This document shows positions 19,392 to 27,483 of a stretch of 64,000 bases of DNA, in pieces. The stretch is from Rahnella variigena (GTDB taxonomy: Bacteria; Pseudomonadota; Gammaproteobacteria; Enterobacterales; Enterobacteriaceae), in the NCBI RefSeq assembly GCF_003610915.1, contig NZ_NSDJ01000001.1, forward strand, positions 4,030,001 to 4,094,000. Direction: 5' to 3'. Every line of letters starts with the position of its first letter. The first letter of the stretch is position 1. The position numbers and the translations under genes were made by a program. Under the pieces are notes generated by a model. It made no database searches. It was not told the DNA's origin and saw only the letters and a list, made by a program, of their open reading frames with translations.

Positions 19392-20572
19392 ATGCCCCTT
19401 AATGCAAGTCAGGTAGATACAGTCAAACCCAGGGAAAAAGTCTTTAAACTCGCTGATGGCGGTGGGTTATATCTCCAGGTCAACCCTAACGGTTCAAAGT
19501 ACTGGTGGATGACATATCGATTCGCGGGAAAAGAGAAAAAGTTGTCATTTGGGATCTATCACGACATATCACTTGCAGAAGCTCGCACTAAACGAGATGA
19601 GGCAAGAAAGGTATTGGCGAACGATAAGGATCCCGGTGAGGTCAAAAAAGCTGAGCAGCTAGCCAAAAAACTCTCGGTTACCAACAACTAGCTCTCGAAT
19701 GGTACAACGCTAAAGTATCTGGCTGGTCGAAAAATTATGCTGATTACGTCAAGCGAGCTTTTAAAAATAATGTCTTCCCCTATCTAGGCTCCCAGCCGGT
19801 GAATGTAATAAAGCCGCTGGAGCTTTTGTCTGTTTTGCAACGAATGGAAAAGCGAGGAGCGCCTGAGCTCGCAAGCAAAGTACGCCAGCGTTGTAGTGAG
19901 GTTTTTCGATACGCGATTGTGACAGGTCGTGCCGAACACAACCCAGCAGCTGATCTTGGTAGCGCTTTGCAAGGCCATGAGAAACAGCACTATCCCTTTC
20001 TTACCGCCGCAGAGCTGCCTAAGTTTTTGCACAAGCTGTCAAGTTACTCTGGAAGTCTGATTACCCTTCTCGCAACCCGGTTGCTCATGCTGACAGGTTT
20101 GAGAACACTAGAATTACGTCTGGCTGAATGGAGTGAAATAGACTTCGATAATCGTATCTGGGAAATTCCCAAAACTAGAATGAAAATCAAACGTCCTCAC
20201 ATTGTCCCATTATCGACTCAATCCTTGAGCGCCCTTCGTCAATTGAAAGAACTAACTTGAACCTACCAGCTTATTTTTGCTGGACGAAACGATGTTAACA
20301 AAGCGATGAGTGAAGCTAGCATTAATATGGTTCTAAAGAGAGTTGGCTACGATAAGAGAGCGACTGGGCAAGGTTTTCGCCACACCATGAGTACTATTTT
20401 GTATGAGCAGGGATTCAACTCGGCGTGGATCGAAATGCAACTAGCTCACGTAGATAAGAACTCAATTCGCGGAACGTACAACCATGCACAATGTATTAAT
20501 GGGAGGCGGGAAATGATGCAGTGGTACGCTGACTACATCGAAAACCTGGAAAGTGTAACTACAACAGCATAA
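19392..20572 (+). pseudogene. P4-type tyrosine integrase, broken by a frameshift and a stop codon
   Basis: The N-terminal third (from MPLNASQVD at 19392) has the P4-integrase block FKLADGGGLYLQVNPNGSKYW and ends out of frame near 19680-19691. The rest continues in another frame (LALEWYNAKVSGW, then TGLRTLELRLAEW with a catalytic Arg). A TGA at 20258-20260 replaces a sense codon, after which the same frame resumes (TYQLIFAGRNDVN). The catalytic HxxR box reads QGFRH, so the usual first His is Gln. The tyrosine is in RGTYNHA. The enzyme is very probably dead, which would fix the island in place. Confidence 0.9.
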
Positions 20573-20605
20573 AAAGCTCAGCCCATAACGGGCTGAGCTT
20601 TGCCA
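20573..20605 (+). terminator. Terminator after the integrase remnant
   Basis: A 12-bp perfect stem (AAAGCTCAGCCC with GGGCTGAGCTTT, 20573-20584 and 20590-20601) surrounds a five-base loop, directly at the end of the integrase frame. The T tract is short. Confidence 0.75.
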
Positions 20606-20717
20606 CACCCCTTAATTTTTGCAAATTGCCGAAAATAATTGAAAAATAGACTGACTCAAACAAATGAGCCCAATATCCAGTCGAATCCTTCCCAAAGCAG
20701 TAAGCGCCGTCTAAGCG

Positions 20718-20813
20718 ATGGATTTAAAAACCAAAGAACAGCTTGCTGATGAAATATTCCGCAATCAACCTAATGGCTGGCTTCGGTTGTGGTGCTGGAT
20801 AGGTTTGGGGTAA
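20718..20813 (+). CDS. Possible 31-aa peptide
   Basis: ATG at 20718 opens 31 codons (MDLKTKEQLADEIFRNQPNG..., then Trp-rich LWCWIG). I do not recognise it. The hydrophilic first half and Trp-rich end resemble no family I can name. It is two bases upstream of another small ORF with a good ribosome-binding site. It may be a decayed phage fragment. Confidence 0.25.
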   Translation: MDLKTKEQLADEIFRNQPNGWLRLWCWIGLG

Positions 20814-20815
20814 CA

Positions 20816-20911
20816 ATGGAAAAAATTAATTTTGCAGTCAACATCCTGCTTATTTTTTTCACTGCGATGAAGATTCCCGGTCTTATCTGGCCTTTAATTA
20901 CAGAGGTTTAG
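20816..20911 (+). CDS. Possible 31-aa hydrophobic peptide
   Basis: ATG at 20816 is preceded by TTTGGGG at good spacing and encodes a 31-residue peptide. It has a charged start (MEKINFAVN) and a continuous hydrophobic helix (ILLIFFTAMKIPGLIWPL), that is, one membrane span. Function unknown; small membrane peptides of toxin or phage origin look like this. The following 250 bases, up to the kinase gene, hold no convincing gene. Confidence 0.3.
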   Translation: MEKINFAVNILLIFFTAMKIPGLIWPLITEV

Positions 20912-21167
20912 CTCACCACTGGTACTGCCGAAATCTATTCTGTTCACGCAAAATATTTGCCGAATCTTTGGACCCTTTTGCTGGTCCGCGACAGCAGGTT
21001 TCGCAGTCACTGCAAAAATTACAGTATCAACTGGGAGTGATTGGGATAACAGCTGTGCCCGCACTTCATATTCCTCTTTTTTGAAAGAAATCTACGAAAA
21101 AACCATTATCATGGATGGAAGCTAACACTCTTCCCATTCACTAAACCTATATTGAGGTAATTTTAAT

Positions 21168-22046
21168 ATGATTAGTTTTTTTAAAGTAAAAATAAATATT
21201 CACTCTGATAATTTACAAAGCGCCATTAATAAAAAAACAAATAATACATCGCTATCTAGTAAGTCGTTGGAAAAATTAGTGAGCATAGCAAATACTCAGT
21301 ATGAATTCAAAAATGGAGAGGCTGAATTTATAATCAGAGGTACCCCTTGTAGTACTGATGTGAATTATGGGAAGGTTTCAAAATTAATCAAAGAAATAAA
21401 AATCATTAAATCCTTCAAAGATGATTCATTTATCAACTCTCGAATTCACTCGTGGGAAGTTAATGCTAAAGAATTATTAAAAACAAATTACAACCCTGAT
21501 GAGGAGAAACAATTATTGGGTAAGGGATCAAGAGGAACTGTATATAAAGATGGTGAATCTATTCTAAAGAAAACGAAAAACTTAACACTAAATGAAATTT
21601 TTCATGAAGCAAATATGTGCAATGAATATCATATAAAAATACAGAGTTTTAAAAAACCACCCACTATAGTAGAAAAATGTATTGAAATGCCATTCATCAA
21701 CGGCAAGACTCCAAATTTCAAAGACACACTAATAGGAGTTAACGACCTATTTAAAAATGGTTTTTTTATGGGTGATGCCAAACCATCTAACTTTTTGAAA
21801 ACTCCAGAAGGCAGCGTGGAACCCATAGATTTCGGACTTGTATTTAAGCATGATACATTAGAATCTATTGATCATGAAGTGAAAAAAAACATAATCTCTG
21901 ACTATCTTAAAGGTGGGTTTAGATACATTCCAAATGAAATTAAGAATGAATATCATTCATGCATTGTAAAATTGGATGATATTCTTGGGAAAGATAGCCC
22001 CACAAGAAAGATAAATCTTAAAATACTATCAAAAGCAGGACTTTAA
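21168..22046 (+). CDS. OspG/NleH-like protein kinase, putative type III effector
   Basis: 292 residues with a compact protein-kinase core after a 110-residue N-terminal extension. The glycine loop GKGSRGTV is at 118-125, the lysine in ILKK at 134/135 and a possible helix-C Glu at 147. The catalytic loop GDAKPSN is at 202-208 (Asp203, with GD in place of HRD), and the metal-binding DFG at 221-223. This minimal layout is that of the OspG/NleH effectors delivered by type III systems, which act on host ubiquitin/NF-kB signalling. The gene is strikingly AT-rich compared with the backbone. A GAGG ribosome-binding site precedes the ATG. Secretion is inferred from family and location. Confidence 0.8.
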   Translation: MISFFKVKINIHSDNLQSAINKKTNNTSLSSKSLEKLVSIANTQYEFKNGEAEFIIRGTPCSTDVNYGKVSKLIKEIKIIKSFKDDSFINSRIHSWEVNAKELLKTNYNPDEEKQLLGKGSRGTVYKDGESILKKTKNLTLNEIFHEANMCNEYHIKIQSFKKPPTIVEKCIEMPFINGKTPNFKDTLIGVNDLFKNGFFMGDAKPSNFLKTPEGSVEPIDFGLVFKHDTLESIDHEVKKNIISDYLKGGFRYIPNEIKNEYHSCIVKLDDILGKDSPTRKINLKILSKAGL

Positions 22047-22111
22047 ATTATACTCAAGAAAATTCTCATATCTTCACCCATAAGCGCCTTCAAAATAAAA
22101 TGATGGCATAA

Positions 22112-22438
22112 TCATGAAGAAAAATTATTCCTTGCAGCGTCAATATATTTATAGAGGGTGGATTTTGCCAACCCCATGACTTCACATATCTGTGAGACAG
22201 TATTTTTTTCATCATACAACCGAACGGCCAACGCCTGTTAACCCTTATTCAGCATCTTTGGCCGCCAACCTTTACGCTCTCTTGCCCGGGCAGCCTGAAG
22301 CCCGGCGGGAGTTCTTTCCGACGTCAAGTTACGTTCAAATTCCGCCAGTGCACCAAACAGATGAAATATTTGCATGCCGGCACTGGAAGTGATGTCGATG
22401 GATTCCTGAAGACTTTTTAACCTGCAGTAAAGCCGCAT
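22112..22438 (-). pseudogene. Serine resolvase/invertase remnant
   Basis: The reverse strand encodes the C-terminal part of a Tn3/Pin-type recombinase: KSLQESIDITSSAG, FHLFGALAEFERNL, ERTPAGLQAARAR and RKGWRPK. An in-frame stop follows MLNKG, and after it comes the helix-turn-helix tail VSQICEVMGLAKSTLYKYI to a stop at 22112. The catalytic serine domain is missing entirely. It marks old mobile-element traffic at this island edge. Confidence 0.85.
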
Positions 22439-22439
22439 A

Positions 22440-23041
22440 CCGCTTTATGAGAAAACTTCTGAATAATAAGATGCACTGGCACATTCCTCGGCTGATTAAT
22501 ACCGGTAAGGCCCCAACATACGGGAGGCCGCTTGCTCAACTTAAGCGCTAAGGAAAATGTCCGCCGGATGTTGAGCACTGGCAGATTAAGTAGCCAGGAA
22601 AACTATTTTTTTGTGCTATTGATGTCTTACCGTAACAATGAGGAGGCTAAGAAATATATTATACCCCGACAGCTAAACCATGAATTTCCTCTGAGTTTAG
22701 CAGCGTCTACATGTCGCATATTAAGCCTCATTGAGGGCATCTCTCTGAACTTACGCAGAATCCTCCTAGTTGTGATTTGATCTCGGTTGAGTCCAGTTAA
22801 TAGCAGGAGAACAAAATATGGGATAGAAACCGCAATATACAGACTTTGAGTTGATTTTGGTAGACCAAGGAAGAGTTTGAGATGGTGCGAGAATATGAGT
22901 CTAACCTACGACCGTTGCATCGCTAATACAAGCCAACTCGTAATGAGTACAACCATGAGCACAAAAATGATATATTAAATAAAATTAAGAATACTTAACT
23001 CAAATCACGGTTAAACGTCAAACTAAACCTTAACATCATGC
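22440..23041. other. Gene-free, degraded stretch
   Basis: About 600 bases of AT-rich sequence between the resolvase remnant and the LuxR-type gene. One open frame (22532-22780) begins with an arginine-rich segment but shows no recognisable domain. I see no tRNA, IS end or clear repeat. It looks like residue of earlier insertions. Confidence 0.5.
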
Positions 23042-23070
23042 AAGAATCCACGTACCGGCGTGGATTCTTT
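23042..23070 (-). terminator. Terminator downstream of the LuxR-type gene
   Basis: AAGAATCCACG (23042-23052) pairs perfectly with CGTGGATTCTT (23059-23069) around TACCGG. It lies just past the LuxR-type stop codon in its direction. A near-copy of the same hairpin follows the coiled-coil gene at 62440. Confidence 0.8.
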
Positions 23071-23093
23071 TATAAATGCGGCGGATTTTACAA

Positions 23094-23588
23094 TTACGTG
23101 TCCGGAAGAATTGCCGGTAATACAGTCTCCCAGGCTTGAAGAATACAGTGTAGCGTGTTGGTATTTTTCACGCCTAGCTTATGTAACCCTCTTATCGTAT
23201 GCGAGCTAACGGTCTTTTCGCTGATGCTAAACATCTGGGCAAGATGCTTACGGTTAGGGACTTTGTATAATTCCTTAATTACCATCTCTTCTCTGCAGGT
23301 CAAAATGGCCATTGTCTCGTCATCTAAGTCCTTTTCAAGACTCGTTTGAAGGCGACTAGCATATGCTTTGAGAGTAGCATTTTTACCTAAAAAGGCATGG
23401 CTGCAATATACCAGTGCGCTGAATGAATCATTGATATCTGCATGGCGTAATTTATCACCATGGAAAATATAGACGTACTCGCTGCCCGCATCAAAAACTA
23501 TCATTCCGGAGGTATCACTAATATTAAGCTTTTCGATTAATGAACGTACGCCAAGAATAAAATAATTATCGTAGGAATAAATCTGCAC
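23094..23588 (-). CDS. LuxR-family (GerE-type) transcriptional regulator
   Basis: 164 residues. The C-terminal helix-turn-helix (about 96-150) shows the LuxR pattern: LTCREEMVIKELYKVPNRKHLAQ, then SEKTVSSHTIRGLHKLGVKN. The N-terminal 90 residues lack an obvious phospho-acceptor receiver domain. The gene lies alone after the secretion-system effector operon, separated by a terminator. A role in controlling the island is likely but inferred from position. The exact subfamily is not recognised. Confidence 0.85.
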   Translation of the reverse strand: MQIYSYDNYFILGVRSLIEKLNISDTSGMIVFDAGSEYVYIFHGDKLRHADINDSFSALVYCSHAFLGKNATLKAYASRLQTSLEKDLDDETMAILTCREEMVIKELYKVPNRKHLAQMFSISEKTVSSHTIRGLHKLGVKNTNTLHCILQAWETVLPAILPDT

Positions 23589-23619
23589 AACACCATCCGA
23601 TTTCTAGCTGAAATATTTA

Positions 23620-23646
23620 GTTAAAGGCCTGCTAAGCAGGCCTTGA
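23620..23646 (-). terminator. Terminator of the sic-sip operon
   Basis: AAGGCCTGC (23624-23632) pairs with GCAGGCCTT (23636-23644) around a three-base loop, 25-50 bases beyond the stop of the 299-aa gene. The T tract on the reverse strand is broken. Confidence 0.8.
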
Positions 23647-23668
23647 GTATGCTGACAAAGCGGGGAGG

Positions 23669-24568
23669 TTAGCAGGAGCGCATAAAGACCGGTTTTGGCG
23701 GCACGCCCGGAGGGCAATGGTCCAACAGGGCCGTAAATGCTGTCAATGCCTCATCTTTTTCTTTGTTACGCATCGCTATCTCTGCTGGGGTTGTGGCAAG
23801 CATTAGATTTACATCCAAATCAAATGTTTGTGCGATACCCATAATCCCAACAACGCTAGGGTCGTGTTGACGGCTCTCCATATTGATGTTTGCTAGAGAT
23901 ATTTCTTTATATGAACGCATGGCAGAAAGTAGCGAAATAAATTTATCTTTATTCTCACGTGCGTTAGCATCAGATGAATTGAATTTATTTTCAAAAATTT
24001 TATTTACTTCTGCTTTATTGTCTTTATTGGCCACCAGCGCTCTGCGCTCTTCTGGAGAAAATTTATTTTCCGCCAGCGTTTCCCCCATCCATTTTTTTAT
24101 CAAAAAACTTGCTTCAACATTATTAATTTCATTAGTTTTGATCGCATCCAGAAATGCAGTCTGGTCGGTTAAGCGTTGATTAAATTCGCTAAGTTTGATC
24201 GTTGGACTCTGTCGGAACATACCATTTATAGAGCTAGGGTCAGCTTCCATTTTCCGCATTAACTCCTGACAGAATATCCTCGTGTCGGCTCCCGAGATAG
24301 GATTAAGCGTAGTCACAGGCGGCGTTGACACAGGCGATGTTGACGCAGGAGCTTCAGCAGCCGAGGGACTCATCCTCTCACTAAGGCGATGGAAACCTAC
24401 AACGACCGCGTCTTTCATCGTTACCAGTGAGTTGTATACTTTTGTCACGCAAGAAAGAAATCCCTGCTGGACGCTATTCATGGCATTCCCTGCGGCCGTG
24501 GCGGCTTTAGCGCTGGCGCTTGCCATCGCCTGGTACAGTTCAGCAGGCGGAATCGGCATTGTAATCAT
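23669..24568 (-). CDS. Putative type III effector in the sptP position, possible RhoGAP-like fold
   Basis: 299 residues, last gene of the translocator operon after iacP, where Salmonella carries sicP-sptP. The start at 24568 follows AAGGAAA. An Ala/Ser-rich N-terminus and a Ser/Pro-rich linker (67-90), typical of secreted effectors, precede a globular part. The globular part has features reminiscent of eukaryotic RhoGAP domains. NGMFRQSP (115-122) resembles the arginine-finger EGIFRxS motif with Arg119. NNVEASFLIKKWMGETL (149-165) resembles the VxxLLKxFLRELP helix, and a later segment (205-249) the N-K-M...LAxxFxP helices. This is weak, pattern-level similarity only. No dedicated chaperone gene is adjacent. 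Confidence 0.6.
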   Translation of the reverse strand: MITMPIPPAELYQAMASASAKAATAAGNAMNSVQQGFLSCVTKVYNSLVTMKDAVVVGFHRLSERMSPSAAEAPASTSPVSTPPVTTLNPISGADTRIFCQELMRKMEADPSSINGMFRQSPTIKLSEFNQRLTDQTAFLDAIKTNEINNVEASFLIKKWMGETLAENKFSPEERRALVANKDNKAEVNKIFENKFNSSDANARENKDKFISLLSAMRSYKEISLANINMESRQHDPSVVGIMGIAQTFDLDVNLMLATTPAEIAMRNKEKDEALTAFTALLDHCPPGVPPKPVFMRSC

Positions 24569-24633
24569 TACATAGTTTCCTTATTAATTTACTGTCGCCC
24601 TCCCTATGTTCAGGCGACATTGAACGAACTGCG

Positions 24634-24882
24634 TTATGCACTTTCCTGCACGCGCTGGATAATATCCGCAACGGTCAGGCTGCTACTGATATCGGACTCT
24701 GGTATCGTTACGCCTATCTCTTCGAGCCGCATAAGGAGGTCTATAAGCTCAACGGAGTCCATTGCCAGGTCAGTAATTAAACTGTCCTTCAGGTTAATAT
24801 TTTTTGGTAGAACGCCGTTTACCTGATAAATGAGGTTAGCCACCAGCGAAGCTATCGTTTTATCAATCACTGATTCATTCAT
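24634..24882 (-). CDS. iacP: Acyl carrier protein IacP
   Basis: A type III-associated acyl carrier protein. The 82 residues contain DSVELIDL, the phosphopantetheine site, with Ser43 as attachment residue, in a four-helix ACP layout. In SPI-1, iacP follows sipA exactly as here (10 bases after the sipA-like stop). It is linked to effector secretion and invasion. Confidence 0.92.
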   Translation of the reverse strand: MNESVIDKTIASLVANLIYQVNGVLPKNINLKDSLITDLAMDSVELIDLLMRLEEIGVTIPESDISSSLTVADIIQRVQESA

Positions 24883-24892
24883 AGTGAATAAC

Positions 24893-26974
24893 CTATTGCT
24901 CGCGTCGGCGTATGAACTCAGCTAACTTTTCCTGAAAAGGAAGTTTTTCTTTGTCCTGCTCAACACTCTTATTTTCCAGAGCCCCGAATTTAGATTGATC
25001 TCGTGGCTTTAACCTCGAAAGCACCGCATCCAGTTCAGCTGAGTCAGATTGGGAACCCTTAGGAACGAAACTCACCGGCTTCGACTCCCTGTTCCAGGAA
25101 TTCACAGTGCGTACCGTTGTGTAAACCTGGTCGTTGCCAGACCTATTCCCGGGCATATTTACGGCCGCAGCATTAATTCGCGTTGGCTGGAAACCATCAG
25201 CTGCAGATTTACGGCTAACCTCTTCACCATCCTTGCGAAGCATTCCGTCATCAGTCGAATCCATGCCTGGATTGGCAGTTTTGATATTTGCGGGTGCCCT
25301 GTTCGCTGCCGAACCGTCACTCTGCACCTGAGGATTTAGTGGGGGTTCAGGTTCAGGCCTTATCAGGCTATCCGTTAAGTTCTTCTCAACATTATGCTCC
25401 ACGGTTGGTTTTGCCTTTTCCCCTTCAGAAGCCAAGGCACCGTTTTTTTCCAGGTGAGCGAAGGCTGAAGGAGCCCTTTGCTTCAAAGCTTCAAACTTAT
25501 CCGCCAGCGTCACGACTTTTCCGCTTGCCCGCTCAGGTTTAGTCTCTGGCCCAGGAGGGATAAAATGCGTCGGCGTTGAAGATCTGCGATTCAAAGGATC
25601 AATGTTGCGCGAGGTGGTGTAAATAAAATCACCGTTTGATAAAGAGGTGCGGCCGGACGGCTCCTTTTTCTCGCGCAGTACGACGCCATCGACGTTGTCC
25701 GCTTCCAAATTTTGCGCATTCTGCGTTTTGGACGCCTCGCCATCGAACGCCGTCTTCTGCATGTTTTGTTCAACCACAATGGTTGGCTGTTGCTGAACTT
25801 TGGGCTCAGGGCCAAGGCTCGAATCGTGAACAGTTTCCGTTTCAGTCGCCCCCTCAGTTTGAGTAGCGATGCTCTTTAATTCAGGCTTTGGTGTCTGGGT
25901 TTCAATTTCCCGCCTGGCAACGTTTTGCTGCGGAGTGTCGACAGCCAGCTCTTGCTTGTAGCCCTTTACGCCAGCCAGATTTCCAAGGAAGTTGCTACCG
26001 CCTCCAATGCCAGCATTAAACAGGTCTTTAATGAGACCCACCTTTTCAATATTGGTAAGCCCTGAATCCAGAATGTGCTTAACAATCGTAGAGTTAGAGT
26101 CCGCAGGCGAGGTATTCGCCGCACCAACTGAATGGGTAATATCGCCAACACTCCCCCCTTGGCTGGTGATATTCAGAGTAATGCCGCCCTGCCCTGGCCC
26201 GGTTGGAATAAATACTCTTTGGTTATCTGCACCACCTTCGGGGTTAGGATTCAGCATCTCCGGGCCTTGTGGTGCAGGGGTCAACGGTTCCGCATCATAA
26301 AATGTCAGCGTTTTCGAAATAGCGGCACAGTCATTGACGAAAAAGTTCAGCTTCTGGGCCATCGTTTCCCATGGCTGATTGGGCTGTGTCAGACCTTCTA
26401 CGTCGTGCTTCAGGGTAGATTTGCAAACATCCAGACATTGCTTGAAGATGGCCTTGTCGTGAGTATCCACTGACTTCGCCTGGTGATGATCTTCCCAGGC
26501 TTCCATACAGTGTTCAATATACTTGTTGATCACCTTCTCAAAAGCGCCCGCGCTGTATTTTGAAACCAGGCCTGAGAGTTCTTTTGCTACCTTCTGCTCT
26601 TTATTTTCATTGCCGTTAGCTTCGGCAAGTTTCTTACAAACTTTATCAAGCTTGGCTAGATCTTCTGGATTACCGCTATCTTGCACATCCTTATAGATAA
26701 CACCGATAAGCGTCCTGATCTTATTTCCTTCAGGGCTTAATTCTTTTTGAAGAAAATCGGCTGGGAGATTTTTTTGCGCCTCATGACAAACAAGCTGTTT
26801 TGCATTAACGGTCTGATGCGGCTGTTGTCTAAATAGGGCTATCGGATCGTTTCTACCTTCTGTAATCAGATTGATAAAAGCGGGTCTCTCGGTCGCGCAT
26901 GCAGAGCTATCCATGCCTCTGGCATAGATAGATTGAATATCCTGTCTGACTGCACCATTAATAGATCCAGGCAT
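24893..26974 (-). CDS. sipA: SipA/IpaA/YspA-position effector with internal duplication
   Basis: 693 residues, close to SipA (685), and placed between sipD and iacP as in SPI-1. A helical, cysteine-containing N-terminal domain (1-225) is followed by a Gly/Ser/Asn segment, ITLNITSQGGSVGDITHSVG (265-284), recalling the low-complexity middle of SipA. The C-terminal half is rich in Pro, Glu and Ser. It holds two copies of an approximately 60-residue unit (448-510 and 614-668) sharing YTTxR...NR.S.P..F(I/V)P.G and a downstream K..F..LE. Direct SipA homology is not obvious by eye, so the symbol rests mainly on order. A GAGGAG site precedes the ATG. Confidence 0.7.
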   Translation of the reverse strand: MPGSINGAVRQDIQSIYARGMDSSACATERPAFINLITEGRNDPIALFRQQPHQTVNAKQLVCHEAQKNLPADFLQKELSPEGNKIRTLIGVIYKDVQDSGNPEDLAKLDKVCKKLAEANGNENKEQKVAKELSGLVSKYSAGAFEKVINKYIEHCMEAWEDHHQAKSVDTHDKAIFKQCLDVCKSTLKHDVEGLTQPNQPWETMAQKLNFFVNDCAAISKTLTFYDAEPLTPAPQGPEMLNPNPEGGADNQRVFIPTGPGQGGITLNITSQGGSVGDITHSVGAANTSPADSNSTIVKHILDSGLTNIEKVGLIKDLFNAGIGGGSNFLGNLAGVKGYKQELAVDTPQQNVARREIETQTPKPELKSIATQTEGATETETVHDSSLGPEPKVQQQPTIVVEQNMQKTAFDGEASKTQNAQNLEADNVDGVVLREKKEPSGRTSLSNGDFIYTTSRNIDPLNRRSSTPTHFIPPGPETKPERASGKVVTLADKFEALKQRAPSAFAHLEKNGALASEGEKAKPTVEHNVEKNLTDSLIRPEPEPPLNPQVQSDGSAANRAPANIKTANPGMDSTDDGMLRKDGEEVSRKSAADGFQPTRINAAAVNMPGNRSGNDQVYTTVRTVNSWNRESKPVSFVPKGSQSDSAELDAVLSRLKPRDQSKFGALENKSVEQDKEKLPFQEKLAEFIRRREQ

Positions 26975-26995
26975 AATAATAACTCCTCTACTGTC

Positions 26996-27463
26996 CTATG
27001 TTTTGACTTTGATGCAGGGCATAAAGCACCGGGTTAGGAAATTTAACAGCCGCTGAAAGACCGTTTTTTTTGGCTTGTCACTCGTTTCTCGATAGCGACT
27101 GTATATTTCAGGCTGCGCGATTAAAGCTTGATCGGCACGGTCATTATTGTGCGAAGTAGCTTGTTTTAGGGTATCGGCTCGCATATGAAAATAATAACGT
27201 TGTGCGGCGCAAACCCCTTCACCTGGCAATGAATGATGCTCTTCTGATGCAGAAGCATAGCCAAAATGGTCTTTAAAACTCCCCTGCGAGCTGTTAGACG
27301 ACCCACTGTTCATACGTCTTAAAAAAGTGTCTGGTTCCGCAAATTTCACCTGCAAACCCGAAACGCGGCAGGCGAATGCACCATAGGTTTCATTTACTCC
27401 CTGAGTCAGATAAATATCTTGTCTTAAACTTTCTTGCGATGCGAACCTGTAGATGCTGTTCAT
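26996..27463 (-). CDS. Unknown 155-aa protein between sipD and sipA
   Basis: I do not recognise it. From MNSIYRFASQES (27463; three codons longer if 27472 is used) it gives 155 residues, basic and Ser/Asn-rich. The C-terminus is hydrophobic and cysteine-bearing (FQRLLNFLTRCFMPCIKVKT). SPI-1 has no gene at this place. It is too basic for a typical acidic effector chaperone. A small secreted effector with a lipid-modifiable or membrane-binding tail is one guess. It is tightly packed, 20 and 21 bases from its neighbours, so it is surely cotranscribed. Confidence 0.7.
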   Translation of the reverse strand: MNSIYRFASQESLRQDIYLTQGVNETYGAFACRVSGLQVKFAEPDTFLRRMNSGSSNSSQGSFKDHFGYASASEEHHSLPGEGVCAAQRYYFHMRADTLKQATSHNNDRADQALIAQPEIYSRYRETSDKPKKTVFQRLLNFLTRCFMPCIKVKT

Positions 27464-27483
27464 ATAACCCACCCAGCAAATTT

